Assembly (NCBI RefSeq): GCF_000463115.2
Contig: NZ_AWFX01000045.1
Coordinates: 1 to 64,000, forward strand
Source: Franconibacter helveticus LMG 23732
GTDB lineage: Bacteria > Pseudomonadota > Gammaproteobacteria > Enterobacterales > Enterobacteriaceae
Length of the DNA stretch: 64,000 nucleotides
Reading direction: 5' to 3'
In this document: in pieces, positions 8,472-17,273 of the stretch
Layout: each line of letters opens with the position of its first letter
Numbering within the stretch: position 1 is the stretch's first letter
Translations under genes and position numbers: made by a program
Notes under the pieces: model-generated
What the model was told of the DNA's origin: nothing
Databases searched by the model: none
Seen by the model: only the letters and a program-made list of their open reading frames with translations

Positions 8472-9329
8472 TTATCTCTCAACAAGTTCTAGATTATGAA
8501 TTGCCAATTGAACTCCTTTTTCCAGGTTTGATAATTGAATACCTAAGTTTAATATTTTAGTGCAATCCATTACACTAAATTGTGGCCTTTTAGCTACACT
8601 TTGAAATTCATTCGATGAAACCTTCTGTATTATCGCATCTCTTTTGTTCATTGCGCTGGCTATCATTTTGGAAAAATCATACCAACTTAAGGAAGTATCT
8701 CCCGAATAGTGATAAATACCGCCAGGCAAGTTTTTAATATAAGAGAGTTGATATAACACCTTAGCGATATCGTTTGCATAAGTGGGACAGCCAATCTGAT
8801 CAGCAACTACTTTAATTTCTTTTTCTTGATCTATTAGATTACTGATCGTCTTAAGAAAGTTTTGCCCATATTCACTATAAACCCAAGAAGTACGAAGAAC
8901 TATAGCATCACCATTCTCTTCTAAAACTGCGATTTCGCCTTTCCTTTTACTATCACCATAAACATTAATAGGACAGCATTCGTCTGTTTCTTTATAGGGT
9001 AAAAATGATTGCCCATCGAAGACATAATCAGTAGACATATGAAAAAAACTAGCGCCACATAGCTTCGCCGCTCTTGCCATCAAGCGCGCGCCATTAACAT
9101 TTACTGAGTAAGCTTTTTCTTTTTCGTTTTCTGCATTATCGACCAAGGTATAAGCGGCAGCATTGATAATTATTGTGGGCTTGAAATTACAGACTATTCT
9201 TTCAATATCGCTCTCACGAGTGATATCGAGCATAACCTTATCGGCAAAAAGCGTCTCCCACCCAGCGGGAGTATACTGGGTGAGACTATGACCTAACTGC
9301 CCTTTTGCTCCCGTAAGCAGCAATCTCAT
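8472..9329 (-). CDS. rmlD: dTDP-4-dehydrorhamnose reductase
   Basis: RmlD carries out the last step of dTDP-L-rhamnose synthesis, the NAD(P)H reduction of dTDP-4-keto-L-rhamnose. At 285 residues it is close to the usual length of about 299. The NAD(P) motif TGAKGQLG is at 6-13, the catalytic serine/threonine region is HMSTDYVFDG (97-106), and Y124/K128 form the YxxxK pair in YGDSKRKGE. It overlaps rmlC by 4 bp, so translation is coupled. The gene order B-A-C-D differs from the rmlBDAC order common in E. coli O-antigen loci. The codons are AT-rich, like the downstream glycosyltransferases. Confidence 0.95.
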   Translation of the reverse strand: MRLLLTGAKGQLGHSLTQYTPAGWETLFADKVMLDITRESDIERIVCNFKPTIIINAAAYTLVDNAENEKEKAYSVNVNGARLMARAAKLCGASFFHMSTDYVFDGQSFLPYKETDECCPINVYGDSKRKGEIAVLEENGDAIVLRTSWVYSEYGQNFLKTISNLIDQEKEIKVVADQIGCPTYANDIAKVLYQLSYIKNLPGGIYHYSGDTSLSWYDFSKMIASAMNKRDAIIQKVSSNEFQSVAKRPQFSVMDCTKILNLGIQLSNLEKGVQLAIHNLELVER

Positions 9330-9862
9330 TTATAAAGATTCACCAAACTAATACCGTTTTTATCTTTTTCTGACAAAATAGGGTTTTCAATAGGCCAATC
9401 AATATTTACTGTTTTATCATTCCAGATAAGACATGCCTCATGCCGAGGATTGTAGTAATCGGTACATTTGTATTCAAAATCAGCAGAATCTGAAAGCACA
9501 ACAAAGCCGTGTGCTAAACCAGGCGGGATCCAAAATTGTTTTTTATTTTCTTCCGAAAGAATGACACCTTCCCATAAACCATAAGTGGGCGAGTCTGGAC
9601 GAATATCAACAGCAACGTCAAAAACTTTTCCGCTGACGACACGAACCAATTTCCCTTGCGGATTGATTCGTTGAAAATGTAAACCGCGCAAAACATTTTT
9701 TTGTGAGCGAGAATGATTGTCCTGGACAAATTCCAAATCAGTTTCTAACATTTCTTTATAACGAAGTCTTTCATAGGTTTCCAGAAAGAAACCACGTTCA
9801 TCACCATAAACTTTTGGTTCAATTATTTTTACATCGGCTATTTTTGTATTCAGAACTTTCAT
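9326..9862 (-). CDS. rmlC: dTDP-4-dehydrorhamnose 3,5-epimerase
   Basis: RmlC epimerises C3 and C5 of dTDP-4-keto-6-deoxyglucose, the third step to dTDP-L-rhamnose. This 178-residue cupin has the family start KIIEPKVYGDERGFFLETY, the catalytic His62 in VLRGLHFQ and the Tyr131 region EYKCTDYY. It overlaps the end of rmlA by one base and the start of rmlD by four. Its product would also be the substrate for the Tll-like reductase downstream if the polymer contains 6-deoxytalose. Confidence 0.96.
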   Translation of the reverse strand: MKVLNTKIADVKIIEPKVYGDERGFFLETYERLRYKEMLETDLEFVQDNHSRSQKNVLRGLHFQRINPQGKLVRVVSGKVFDVAVDIRPDSPTYGLWEGVILSEENKKQFWIPPGLAHGFVVLSDSADFEYKCTDYYNPRHEACLIWNDKTVNIDWPIENPILSEKDKNGISLVNLYK

Positions 9863-10734
9863 TAATATCTACCTTTTGCCAAAAACTGTAAGTATTTCCC
9901 GTATGATGTTTTTTTAAGTTCTTCTGCTCGGGATAATAACTCGTCAATTCCAAGCCAACCATTACGAAATGCGATCTCTTCTAAACAAGCGACTTTAAGC
10001 CCTTGTCTATTTTCAATAGTATGTACGAAGTGAGATGCTTCTAATAAACTTTCATGTGTACCAGTATCAAGCCATGCGAAACCACGCCCCAATAATTCGA
10101 CTTTCAAGGTTCCATGTTCTAAGTACATTTGATTAATGCTAGTAATCTCTAATTCTCCACGCTCAGAGGGTTTTACTTCCTTAGCATAATCAACAACATT
10201 TTCGTCATAGAAGTATAAGCCTGTCACAGCCCAATTTGATTTTGGATGGACAGGTTTTTCTTCAATTGACATGGCATTATAGTTTTTATCAAATTCAACA
10301 ACACCAAATCTTTCAGGGTCCTGAACTTGATAACCGAATACTGTTGCGCCAGTGACAAGATTAGCTGCGGCTTCGAGTTTTTGACCAAAACTTTGACCAA
10401 AGAAAATATTGTCTCCAAGTATCAGGGCCGACTTGTCCCCACCGATGAAAGCCTCGCCTATTAAGAAAGCCTGAGCTAAACCATCAGGAGATTGCTGTAT
10501 GGCATAGGAAAGGGAAATACCAAACCTGGAACCATCACCTAACAAACGCTGAAAACCCGATATATCCTCAGGCGTACTTATTAGAAGTATATCTCTGATG
10601 CCTGCTAACATTAACACAGAGATCGGATAATAAATCATCGGCTTATCATAAACAGGCAGTAACTGTTTCGATACACCTTGGGTGATAGGATACAAACGTG
10701 TTCCCGACCCGCCAGCCAATACAATTCCTTTCAT
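9862..10734 (-). CDS. rmlA: glucose-1-phosphate thymidylyltransferase
   Basis: RmlA joins dTTP and glucose 1-phosphate to make dTDP-glucose, the first step of the rhamnose pathway and its feedback-controlled point. The protein is 290 residues, the usual size. The nucleotidyltransferase signature [11 protein letters not shown] is at 6-16 and is followed by the substrate lysine in [21 protein letters not shown] carries the metal-binding aspartate and IEEKP the second signature. It begins 10 bp after rmlB. The ribosome-binding region is modest, consistent with coupling inside the operon. Confidence 0.97.
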   Translation of the reverse strand: MKGIVLAGGSGTRLYPITQGVSKQLLPVYDKPMIYYPISVLMLAGIRDILLISTPEDISGFQRLLGDGSRFGISLSYAIQQSPDGLAQAFLIGEAFIGGDKSALILGDNIFFGQSFGQKLEAAANLVTGATVFGYQVQDPERFGVVEFDKNYNAMSIEEKPVHPKSNWAVTGLYFYDENVVDYAKEVKPSERGELEITSINQMYLEHGTLKVELLGRGFAWLDTGTHESLLEASHFVHTIENRQGLKVACLEEIAFRNGWLGIDELLSRAEELKKTSYGKYLQFLAKGRY

Positions 10735-10744
10735 ATTTATAATC

Positions 10745-11809
10745 TCAGTTCGTTAAGCCTAAGCGTTCGCCTGCGTAAGAGCCATCCAACACACGCTGCC
10801 ACCATTGTTTATTATCGAGGTACCAATGCACAGTTTTCTCGATACCGGTTTCAAAGGTTTCTTCTGGAACCCAACCGAGATCATTTTTGATCTTGGTTGC
10901 GTCAATAGCGTAGCGCATGTCGTGACCGGGACGATCGGTCACGAAGGTGATTAAATCAGCGAAGCTTGAAATACCGTTGGGTTTATTCGCGATCAGTTTA
11001 TCGAGGATTGCACAGATGGTTTTAACTACGTCAATGTTTTTGCGTTCGTTATGACCACCAATATTATAGGTTTCACCGATTTTGCCCTCGGTGGCTACTT
11101 TGTATAGCGCCCGTGCATGATCTTCAACATATAACCAGTCACGGATTTGTGATCCATCTCCATACACAGGTAGAGGTTTACCAGCTAACGCATTCAATAT
11201 TACTAGTGGAATGAGCTTCTCTGGAAAATGGTAAGGGCCATAGTTATTTGAGCAGTTCGTTATCACTGTCGGCAGGCCATATGTGCGATTCCACGCTCTT
11301 ACCAGATGATCGCTGGATGCTTTTGATGCCGAATATGGACTACTCGGTGCATAAGGTGTCTCTTCCGTGAATAAATCATCGGTGCCATGCAGATCGCCAT
11401 ACACCTCATCAGTGGAAATATGATGAAAGCGAAAAGTGGCTTTCTTATCTGCTGCCAATTTTGAATAATAATTACGAGCAGCGTCTAAAAGCACAAAAGT
11501 CCCAATAACGTTGGTATGAATAAAATCGGCCGGACCATCGATTGAGCGATCAACATGGCTTTCTGCCGCGAGATGCATCACGATGTCTGGGGCATATTCA
11601 TCAAATAATTGAATGATTTTTTTGCTATCTGTAATGTCTGTATGGGAAAAACGATAGCGTGAATCTTGTTCGATAGGTGCCAGCGATTCAAGATTGCCAG
11701 CATAGGTAAGGCTATCAACAACTAAAACCTCATCCTTTGTGTTATTGATAATGTTACGTACAACTGCGGAACCAATGAATCCCGCCCCACCTGTAACCAA
11801 AATCTTCAT
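10745..11809 (-). CDS. rmlB: dTDP-glucose 4,6-dehydratase
   Basis: RmlB converts dTDP-glucose to dTDP-4-keto-6-deoxyglucose with bound NAD. At 354 residues it is slightly shorter than the E. coli protein (361). TGGAGFIG (6-13) binds NAD, STDEVYG (132-138) supplies the Thr-Asp-Glu active-site residues, and YSASK (159-163) gives the catalytic Tyr159/Lys163. It is the first gene of the O-antigen operon proper, just behind the JUMPstart/ops leader. Its composition is closer to the chromosomal average than the genes that follow, as is common for rml genes at the edges of O-antigen loci. Confidence 0.97.
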   Translation of the reverse strand: MKILVTGGAGFIGSAVVRNIINNTKDEVLVVDSLTYAGNLESLAPIEQDSRYRFSHTDITDSKKIIQLFDEYAPDIVMHLAAESHVDRSIDGPADFIHTNVIGTFVLLDAARNYYSKLAADKKATFRFHHISTDEVYGDLHGTDDLFTEETPYAPSSPYSASKASSDHLVRAWNRTYGLPTVITNCSNNYGPYHFPEKLIPLVILNALAGKPLPVYGDGSQIRDWLYVEDHARALYKVATEGKIGETYNIGGHNERKNIDVVKTICAILDKLIANKPNGISSFADLITFVTDRPGHDMRYAIDATKIKNDLGWVPEETFETGIEKTVHWYLDNKQWWQRVLDGSYAGERLGLTN

Positions 11810-11885
11810 AGTATCGCTTGACCTGTGTAATTTTGCTTATTGATTTGATATTTAAGGTTAAATTTCCGTGCTAGCATGCCTGTTT

Positions 11886-11922
11886 AAGCACGCTACCGCC
11901 CCTGGCTATCGCAGCCAGAGCG
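11886..11922 (-). promoter_or_regulatory. JUMPstart with ops element of the O-antigen operon
   Basis: On the minus strand this reads GCTCTGGCTGCGATAGCC followed by AGGGGCGGTAGCGTG, the JUMPstart consensus. The ops core GGCGGTAGCGTG occupies 11889-11900. ops pauses RNA polymerase and recruits RfaH, which suppresses Rho termination in long surface-polysaccharide operons. It lies about 80 bp before rmlB. Confidence 0.93.
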
Positions 11923-12190
11923 CGTAAGGCTTCGTCGTTTATAAGTACACTTGGTAAAAATACCGATATTGCCTTAAATTAAGGCAAATAGGCTATGAAA
12001 AGTCACGTCAGGTATTTTTTTACGAAGGGCACTGTACCCACACATAATGAGTAGACATTAGAATCGGTGTCTTTGATCAGGAGAAACATAAATTTCACTT
12101 TCATGCAATAAATTTTTACACCAAAATATCACATCACTAACTACAGCTTTAGCGTTATGCAAGCTGGACGCCATTAGAATATCTCAAAAC

Positions 12191-12225
12191 AAACGGTCGC
12201 CCCATAATTTCATGAGCAACCGTTT
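12191..12225 (-). terminator. rho-independent terminator of galF
   Basis: The 7-bp stem AAACGGT/ACCGTTT begins 20 bp after the galF stop. It is followed on the minus strand by a T-rich stretch (TTTGTTTT) and preceded by an A-run. It should separate galF from the rml operon, which then starts from its own promoter. Confidence 0.65.
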
Positions 12226-12245
12226 TTTCCATCCATGCTTATCAA

Positions 12246-13136
12246 TTAAGCAAGCAGCTTCTTGATGCTTTCGCGGAACTTCTGCCCTTCTTTCAGATTA
12301 CGAAGGCCATAGTTCACAAACGCCTGCATGTAGCCCATTTTTTTGCCGCAGTCGTAGCTTTCGCCCGTCATCAACATGGCTTCGACCGGCTGTTTTTCAT
12401 TGATACGCGCGATCGCATCCGTTAACTGGATACGGCCCCACGCGCCCGGCTCGGTTTTCGCCAACTCTTCCCAGATATCTGCGGAAAGCACATAGCGCCC
12501 TACCGCCATCAGGTCGGAATTCAGCGTCTGCGGCTGATCGGGTTTTTCGATGAAATCAACGATACGGCTGACTTTGCCTTCGCTATCCAGCGGATCCTGA
12601 GTCGTAATAACCGAGTATTCGGACAGATCGCCCGGCATACGCTTCGCCAGAACCTGGCTGCGGCCGGTTTCGTTGAAACGCGCCACCATAGCGGCAAGGT
12701 TATAACGCAGCGGATCGGCAGTCGCGTCATCAAGAATGATGTCAGGCAGCACAACCACAAACGGATTATCACCGACAACCGGACGAGCGCAAAGGATAGA
12801 GTGACCAAGACCAAGCGGCTGCGCCTGGCGGACGTTCATGATAGTTACCCCAGGCGGGCAGATTGACTGCACTTCCGCCAGAAGCTGACGCTTAACACGC
12901 TGTTCGAGCAGCGCCTCAAGTTCATAAGAGGTGTCGAAATGGTTTTCCACTGCATTTTTCGAAGAGTGGGTCACCAGTACAATTTCTTTGATGCCCGCAG
13001 CTACAATCTCATCGACAATGTATTGAATCATTGGCTTATCGACGATCGGCAGCATTTCTTTCGGAATGGCTTTTGTGGCCGGCAGCATGTGCATACCTAA
13101 ACCAGCCACCGGGATTACCGCTTTCAAATTAACCAT
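12246..13136 (-). CDS. galF: GalF, UTP-glucose-1-phosphate uridylyltransferase homologue
   Basis: GalF is the GalU-like protein at the right edge of enteric O-antigen loci. It has weak pyrophosphorylase activity and is thought to modulate GalU and UDP-glucose supply. The 296 residues match E. coli GalF (297). The nucleotide-binding loop reads [11 protein letters not shown] where GalU has GLGTRMLPATK, the substitution that marks GalF. Other nucleotidyltransferase motifs ([26 protein letters not shown]) are present. A GAGGTGA ribosome site lies just upstream. It is a single gene with its own terminator and a probable promoter between it and wcaM. Confidence 0.96.
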   Translation of the reverse strand: MVNLKAVIPVAGLGMHMLPATKAIPKEMLPIVDKPMIQYIVDEIVAAGIKEIVLVTHSSKNAVENHFDTSYELEALLEQRVKRQLLAEVQSICPPGVTIMNVRQAQPLGLGHSILCARPVVGDNPFVVVLPDIILDDATADPLRYNLAAMVARFNETGRSQVLAKRMPGDLSEYSVITTQDPLDSEGKVSRIVDFIEKPDQPQTLNSDLMAVGRYVLSADIWEELAKTEPGAWGRIQLTDAIARINEKQPVEAMLMTGESYDCGKKMGYMQAFVNYGLRNLKEGQKFRESIKKLLA

Positions 13137-13167
13137 TTACTTTGTCACCTCAAAATTGGGTTGATGA

Positions 13168-13208
13168 ATTATAGACTTTTGAAATCTCATTACCAGCATG
13201 AAATGTCA
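13168..13208 (-). promoter_or_regulatory. candidate galF promoter
   Basis: On the minus strand, TATAAT (13168-13173) lies about 31 bp before the galF start in an otherwise AT-rich gap. The only clear TTGACA-like -35 (13204-13209) is about 30 bp from it, which is too far for a simple promoter, so the true -35 is probably weak. Only the -10 is persuasive. Confidence 0.35.
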
Positions 13209-13308
13209 AAAGTTGACGCTTTACCGAGGTGTGACTCATTTCTCTTTACTTAAAATATGATGCTTTCTTTTGAGCAGGTCTCAGAATCTTCGCAAAGTGG
13301 CGAAATGG

Positions 13309-14724
13309 CTATTTTTGCGCTACCGATAGCTTAAAATTCAGCCTTTGCGCGCTGACATGCTGCTGATCCACCCGGTCGATATCCACTGACTCTTGCCCTC
13401 TTTCGTTAATTGCATGAATATTCGCCAGTGAGAGCAGCGTGTCTTCCTTCGCCATGAAACGCCCCCGCACATCTTTTCGCAGGTCAAAGTGCATTTTCAG
13501 CGCCGGCCCCACGGCAGAGTCCTGCATAACGCTAATATTTCTCAGGAACAGGTGCTGCGGCTTATTGTGCAGCTCAAGCGTAGCGCGCTTCATCGTCACG
13601 TTAGTGATAGCGACGAACGAGGTGGCGTTGCCGGAAGAGATTTGGATGCCCCGGCTTTTATAGGGCATGTGGGTGTTGTCGAGATGGATATCGTTAAGCT
13701 TGAAGTTTTGCGGTATCGAAAGGTAGTTGCCTTTAATCACGCCATAGCCAATCAACATACCGGCGCTGTTAGTCATATTTACCTGATCGATAATAAAGTT
13801 ATCGCAGCCGTAAATAGCCACGGTTGCGTTATCGATGCCCGCTTTTTTACTGAAGGTGTGGTTTATATTTTTGGCATTGATGTTACGAATCACGAAATGC
13901 TTGCCGTTTTCAACATGCACCAGTTGCCGGCAATTGCTGCCGGTAATATTGGCAACCACAAAGTTTTTTACCGCCTGGCTCTCCGGGTAGTCGTTGTCAT
14001 AGGTGCTGCCCGCAAGGCCAATGCCGATGCCCCAGTTAATTTTGCCGTTCGTACAGTCAATATGGTCGATAACATGGTCGGAGATCAGGATGTCGCTGTC
14101 GTTGATAGCCACGTTCCACTCAATCGCGTCGCCCTGTAAGTGCGTAAAACGACCGTTGGTAATGCGCACCCCTTCCATCTTGTCGCGAAACCCCTGGCGC
14201 AAAATGCCGTAGTTCGCATCATGCACCGTGATGTTATCGATAAGAAGGTTACGCATCGTGACCGGCTCTTTCTGGCCGATATAAATCTGCGCCACCGGGC
14301 CAAAGCCGCTTAAATCGACCCCTTTAATAACGCAGTCGGAGCCGCGCACATCAAGGGTGATATTGTGCAGACGGCCGCCCTCTTCTCCCACCACCTGGCT
14401 GCCGTCCTGTAAAACAAAGCGGCCTTTACCGTTACCCTTTATGCCGCCGCGCACCAGCAGGGTTTTACCTGGTGGAATAAACACCGCGCCGTTAACGTTG
14501 TCACATACCGTATCGGCAGGCACTTCTACCGTCTGCGCCTGCGCAAAAGCCTGTTTAAAGGCGGCGATCATATCGGTTTTGTCATAGCGGGCGATGCTGA
14601 CGCTATCAGCACGGGTTTGCGCACGGGCGGCAAGCGGGAAGAGCGGCAGGATAGCCAGCGCGGAGCTGGCTTGCAGAAGGGTGCGGCGGGAAAGGGAAGG
14701 TGACAATTTTATCTCTTTACGCAT
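13309..14724 (-). CDS. wcaM: colanic acid biosynthesis protein WcaM, Tat-exported beta-helix protein
   Basis: WcaM is the last gene of the colanic acid cluster; its precise role is not established, though its fold suggests binding or processing of polysaccharide in the periplasm. The protein has 471 residues. A twin-arginine signal peptide is visible: SRRTLLQA at 12-19 followed by a hydrophobic stretch and an ALA-type end (LAARAQ, about 31-36). The rest is a series of short beta-helix turns with repeated ITxxN-like elements, as in pectate-lyase-like proteins, ending [11 protein letters not shown]. It follows wcaL by 13 bp. The N-terminus is a few residues longer than in E. coli. Confidence 0.93.
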   Translation of the reverse strand: MRKEIKLSPSLSRRTLLQASSALAILPLFPLAARAQTRADSVSIARYDKTDMIAAFKQAFAQAQTVEVPADTVCDNVNGAVFIPPGKTLLVRGGIKGNGKGRFVLQDGSQVVGEEGGRLHNITLDVRGSDCVIKGVDLSGFGPVAQIYIGQKEPVTMRNLLIDNITVHDANYGILRQGFRDKMEGVRITNGRFTHLQGDAIEWNVAINDSDILISDHVIDHIDCTNGKINWGIGIGLAGSTYDNDYPESQAVKNFVVANITGSNCRQLVHVENGKHFVIRNINAKNINHTFSKKAGIDNATVAIYGCDNFIIDQVNMTNSAGMLIGYGVIKGNYLSIPQNFKLNDIHLDNTHMPYKSRGIQISSGNATSFVAITNVTMKRATLELHNKPQHLFLRNISVMQDSAVGPALKMHFDLRKDVRGRFMAKEDTLLSLANIHAINERGQESVDIDRVDQQHVSAQRLNFKLSVAQK

Positions 14725-14737
14725 AGTACCTCAGGCT

Positions 14738-15958
14738 CTATAGCGCTTGCAGCAAACCGGCAAGCTCTCGATAAATGACCTGCTGATTGAAGTCGGTTTC
14801 TACTTTTTGTCGGGCATGGCGTAGCATGGGCCGAAGCTCTTCTTCGCGCAGGCTGGCGAATGTCTGTAAACGCTCCGCCAGCGCTTCGGCGTCGTTCTCC
14901 GGCACCAGCCAGCCCGATTTCCCCGCGTCGATAAGCTCAGGAATGCCGCTGTGCAGCGTGGAAACCACCGGAATGCCGACGGCCATCGCTTCCATTAACG
15001 CAACCGGGATGCCTTCCATATCGCCATCGGCGCCCGTTATGGAAGGGAGCAGGAAGAGATCGGCCTGGTCCAGCAGCGCCTTGACCTCATGGCTTGGCTT
15101 AAAGCCCGGCATAAAGACCTGGTCTTCCAGACCATGCTGCTGGATCAACGCGCGAAGGCGCTGCTCCCAGGGGCCGATGCCCAGAATGTTGTAACGAAAG
15201 TTCACCCCGCGCGCCTTCAGCAAACGGCAGGCCTCTATGGCCACATGCAGCCCTTTTTTCTCGGTCAACCGCGCAACAGAGATAATCTCAAGCGGCGAAC
15301 CGGGCACCTTCAGCGGACGCAGGGAAAACTTATTCATGTCCACGCCCATGCGCGATACCACGATTTTTTCATCCGGGCAGCCCATCGCTTTCAGGCGGCT
15401 TGCCCACAGTTCGCTGATGGGCAACATCAGGTCGCCGCGGCGAAAAAGCTGTTGATACTCCGGCGTATAGCGCGCCAGCGCGTCGCGGTGAGAAATATCG
15501 ATGCCGTGAAAAACAGTGGCGATTTTGCCGCGCAGAATGCCAAGCTCTCGCAGTTTGGCGGCCGTCACGCCTGCCGGGCCAAAATGTGCGATAAAAACAT
15601 CGGCAACCACAGGCGCTTTTACTCGCCCGCAAATGGCGGAAAGGATCAGGTTACGCGCTTCGTCGCCGTAGCGTTTTTTATCAAGCGCCTTCCAGGTACG
15701 GGGGCGCAGCGCCCCCTTCAAGGTGTTGCCCGCCCGCGATTTCAGTTTCGCCAGTTTGCCTTCGGGCTCGTCCAGCAGCCAGGTGGTTTTTTGTGCAAGC
15801 CCATACTGCGTAAACGCCGCGTGGGTGTTCTGCATATCCCCTTTTTGCAGAGCGACAATCTCTACCTCGTACCCCATGTCGATAAAACCGACAATCTGAT
15901 TAAGTACAAAGGTTTCAGATGCCAGCGGGAATTTCAGCAGAAAGAAACCGACCTTCAT
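14738..15958 (-). CDS. wcaL: colanic acid glycosyltransferase WcaL
   Basis: A 406-residue GT-B, family 4 glycosyltransferase of the colanic acid/amylovoran type. It acts on the lipid-linked repeat unit at the cytosolic face; biochemical work on E. coli assigns it a late galactosyl transfer. Visible features are the N-terminal FLLKFPLASETFVLNQI, the catalytic histidine region VFHGIDIS, the donor-site stretch VARLTEKKGLHVAIEA and the EX7E-like region EGIPVALMEAMAVGIPVVST near residue 320. Its start overlaps the end of wcaK by 4 bp, so the two are coupled. Confidence 0.95.
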   Translation of the reverse strand: MKVGFFLLKFPLASETFVLNQIVGFIDMGYEVEIVALQKGDMQNTHAAFTQYGLAQKTTWLLDEPEGKLAKLKSRAGNTLKGALRPRTWKALDKKRYGDEARNLILSAICGRVKAPVVADVFIAHFGPAGVTAAKLRELGILRGKIATVFHGIDISHRDALARYTPEYQQLFRRGDLMLPISELWASRLKAMGCPDEKIVVSRMGVDMNKFSLRPLKVPGSPLEIISVARLTEKKGLHVAIEACRLLKARGVNFRYNILGIGPWEQRLRALIQQHGLEDQVFMPGFKPSHEVKALLDQADLFLLPSITGADGDMEGIPVALMEAMAVGIPVVSTLHSGIPELIDAGKSGWLVPENDAEALAERLQTFASLREEELRPMLRHARQKVETDFNQQVIYRELAGLLQAL

Positions 15959-17235
15959 TTTCCCTCCCCGGCCCGCTGCAATACGTCCTGCACCATTCGC
16001 AGACCGTGTTCGCGCTCGGCCTGCACCGCCTGATCCAGGCGCTGGTTGATTTCCGGCAGTTTCTCCAGCGTTTCGCTAACCTTCTGCTGTAGCGAACCAT
16101 CAAGCAGATTACGGATCTCAACCGCCATCTCCGGCATGCCGAGCTGTTTCATGATGCCGGCGGACTTGTGCTCGTAGTTGATGGCGATAGCCGGGGTGCC
16201 GAAATTCATTGAAATAATGGCCGAGTGCAGGCGGGTGCCTACCGTCAGCTGGCAGGCGCCCAGCAGCTTGCCCATTTCCAGGTCGTTAAGTTCGTCCATC
16301 ACCACATGATAATGCTCTGGCTGTTCAATCATCGACTTCAGGTTGAGCGCCACCATCCGGTCATCTTTGTTATAGCTGCCGATGCCGGTGCAGGTAGAAA
16401 GCGCCAGCACCTGGTAACCGTCGGCGATCAGCTGGTTAACCATGATGGCAAAGGCTTTTTCGTAGGCCTGCTGCGTCGTACCCAGACGCTTGTCGAAAGG
16501 CGCGAGATTGCGAAGGGTGATGGCGACAGTTTTACGCTGGCGAATAATGTCCAGCCAGTGATTGACCGCGTATTCCAGCGTCAAATCGTTCGCGTCGCGA
16601 TCCACCAGCCAGGCGGTATCCACGCCCTGCTCTACCTTTTGCGTACTGATGCCCGCTTCTTCCATTAAGTCGCGGCTCACCGTTTCGCGCAGCACCAGCG
16701 CATCGGCATTGCTGAAAACATGATTCGCCACTTCATTAAACTGCGGGTCGTTAAACGGGCCCACGCTGTGGCCAATCATGTAAATGGGTTTTTTCGCCAT
16801 AAAGCTGCACAGCGCATGTTCAAACTGCGAAACACCGTAGAGATCGACAAAGAACGAGCCGCCCACCTGGATAATGGCGTCATACTGCTCAAGCGTATCA
16901 ACAAAATCGGTAAAGGCTTTCGGTACGGAAACATTGCTGAGCCTGCCGCGCTGCGTCACTTTCGCCAGCAACACCTTATGCTGGTACTTACGGCGCAGCA
17001 CTTTTTTTACCCGGCCCATGACGCCTGCGGCGTTATTAGCCTGTTTCATATGTTCATAGAGGCCATCTTTCATCACCGGTCGGCCCAACAAACTTGCGGA
17101 ACTTACCGGATAGCGGCTCATCACATCGATGTCGACGCGCTTATCCAGCGTATGGATAGCGTCGATAAGGCCGCGGAGAATGGCGCTATCGCCGCGGTTG
17201 CCGCAGGTATGATTACCCAAAATTAAAATTTTCAT
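15955..17235 (-). CDS. wcaK: colanic acid pyruvyl transferase WcaK
   Basis: WcaK belongs to the polysaccharide pyruvyltransferase family and adds the ketal pyruvate to the terminal galactose of the colanic acid repeat. The 426-residue protein begins MKILILGNHTCGNRGDSAIL, typical of the family, and carries the C-terminal GTRLHSAIISMNFGTPAIAINYEHKS region split around residues 340-370, which binds the donor. It lies 38 bp after wzxC and overlaps wcaL by 4 bp. No signal peptide; the enzyme is cytosolic. Confidence 0.94.
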   Translation of the reverse strand: MKILILGNHTCGNRGDSAILRGLIDAIHTLDKRVDIDVMSRYPVSSASLLGRPVMKDGLYEHMKQANNAAGVMGRVKKVLRRKYQHKVLLAKVTQRGRLSNVSVPKAFTDFVDTLEQYDAIIQVGGSFFVDLYGVSQFEHALCSFMAKKPIYMIGHSVGPFNDPQFNEVANHVFSNADALVLRETVSRDLMEEAGISTQKVEQGVDTAWLVDRDANDLTLEYAVNHWLDIIRQRKTVAITLRNLAPFDKRLGTTQQAYEKAFAIMVNQLIADGYQVLALSTCTGIGSYNKDDRMVALNLKSMIEQPEHYHVVMDELNDLEMGKLLGACQLTVGTRLHSAIISMNFGTPAIAINYEHKSAGIMKQLGMPEMAVEIRNLLDGSLQQKVSETLEKLPEINQRLDQAVQAEREHGLRMVQDVLQRAGEGK

Positions 17236-17273
17236 TATGACCTCGTCATCTTAACTACAGCGCGCTTTGCCAT

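Larger units (their letters stand above)
11810..12245. other. non-coding leader between rmlB and galF
   Basis: This 436-bp interval carries no credible gene. It holds the galF terminator at its right end, a JUMPstart/ops element near rmlB, and a 19-bp near-perfect palindrome, TTGCCTTAAATTAAGGCAA, at 11969-11987. The O-antigen transcript should start in the AT-rich part (about 12000-12180), but I cannot point to a convincing -35/-10 pair. Confidence 0.6.

Noticed and set aside
13137..13308. Possible galE or other gene between galF and wcaM
   Set aside because: Only 172 bp of non-coding DNA are present; no epimerase gene is found in this junction.
15089..16033. 314-residue open frame on the plus strand
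   Set aside because: It spans the antisense of wcaL and the end of wcaK with shuffled composition and no domain.
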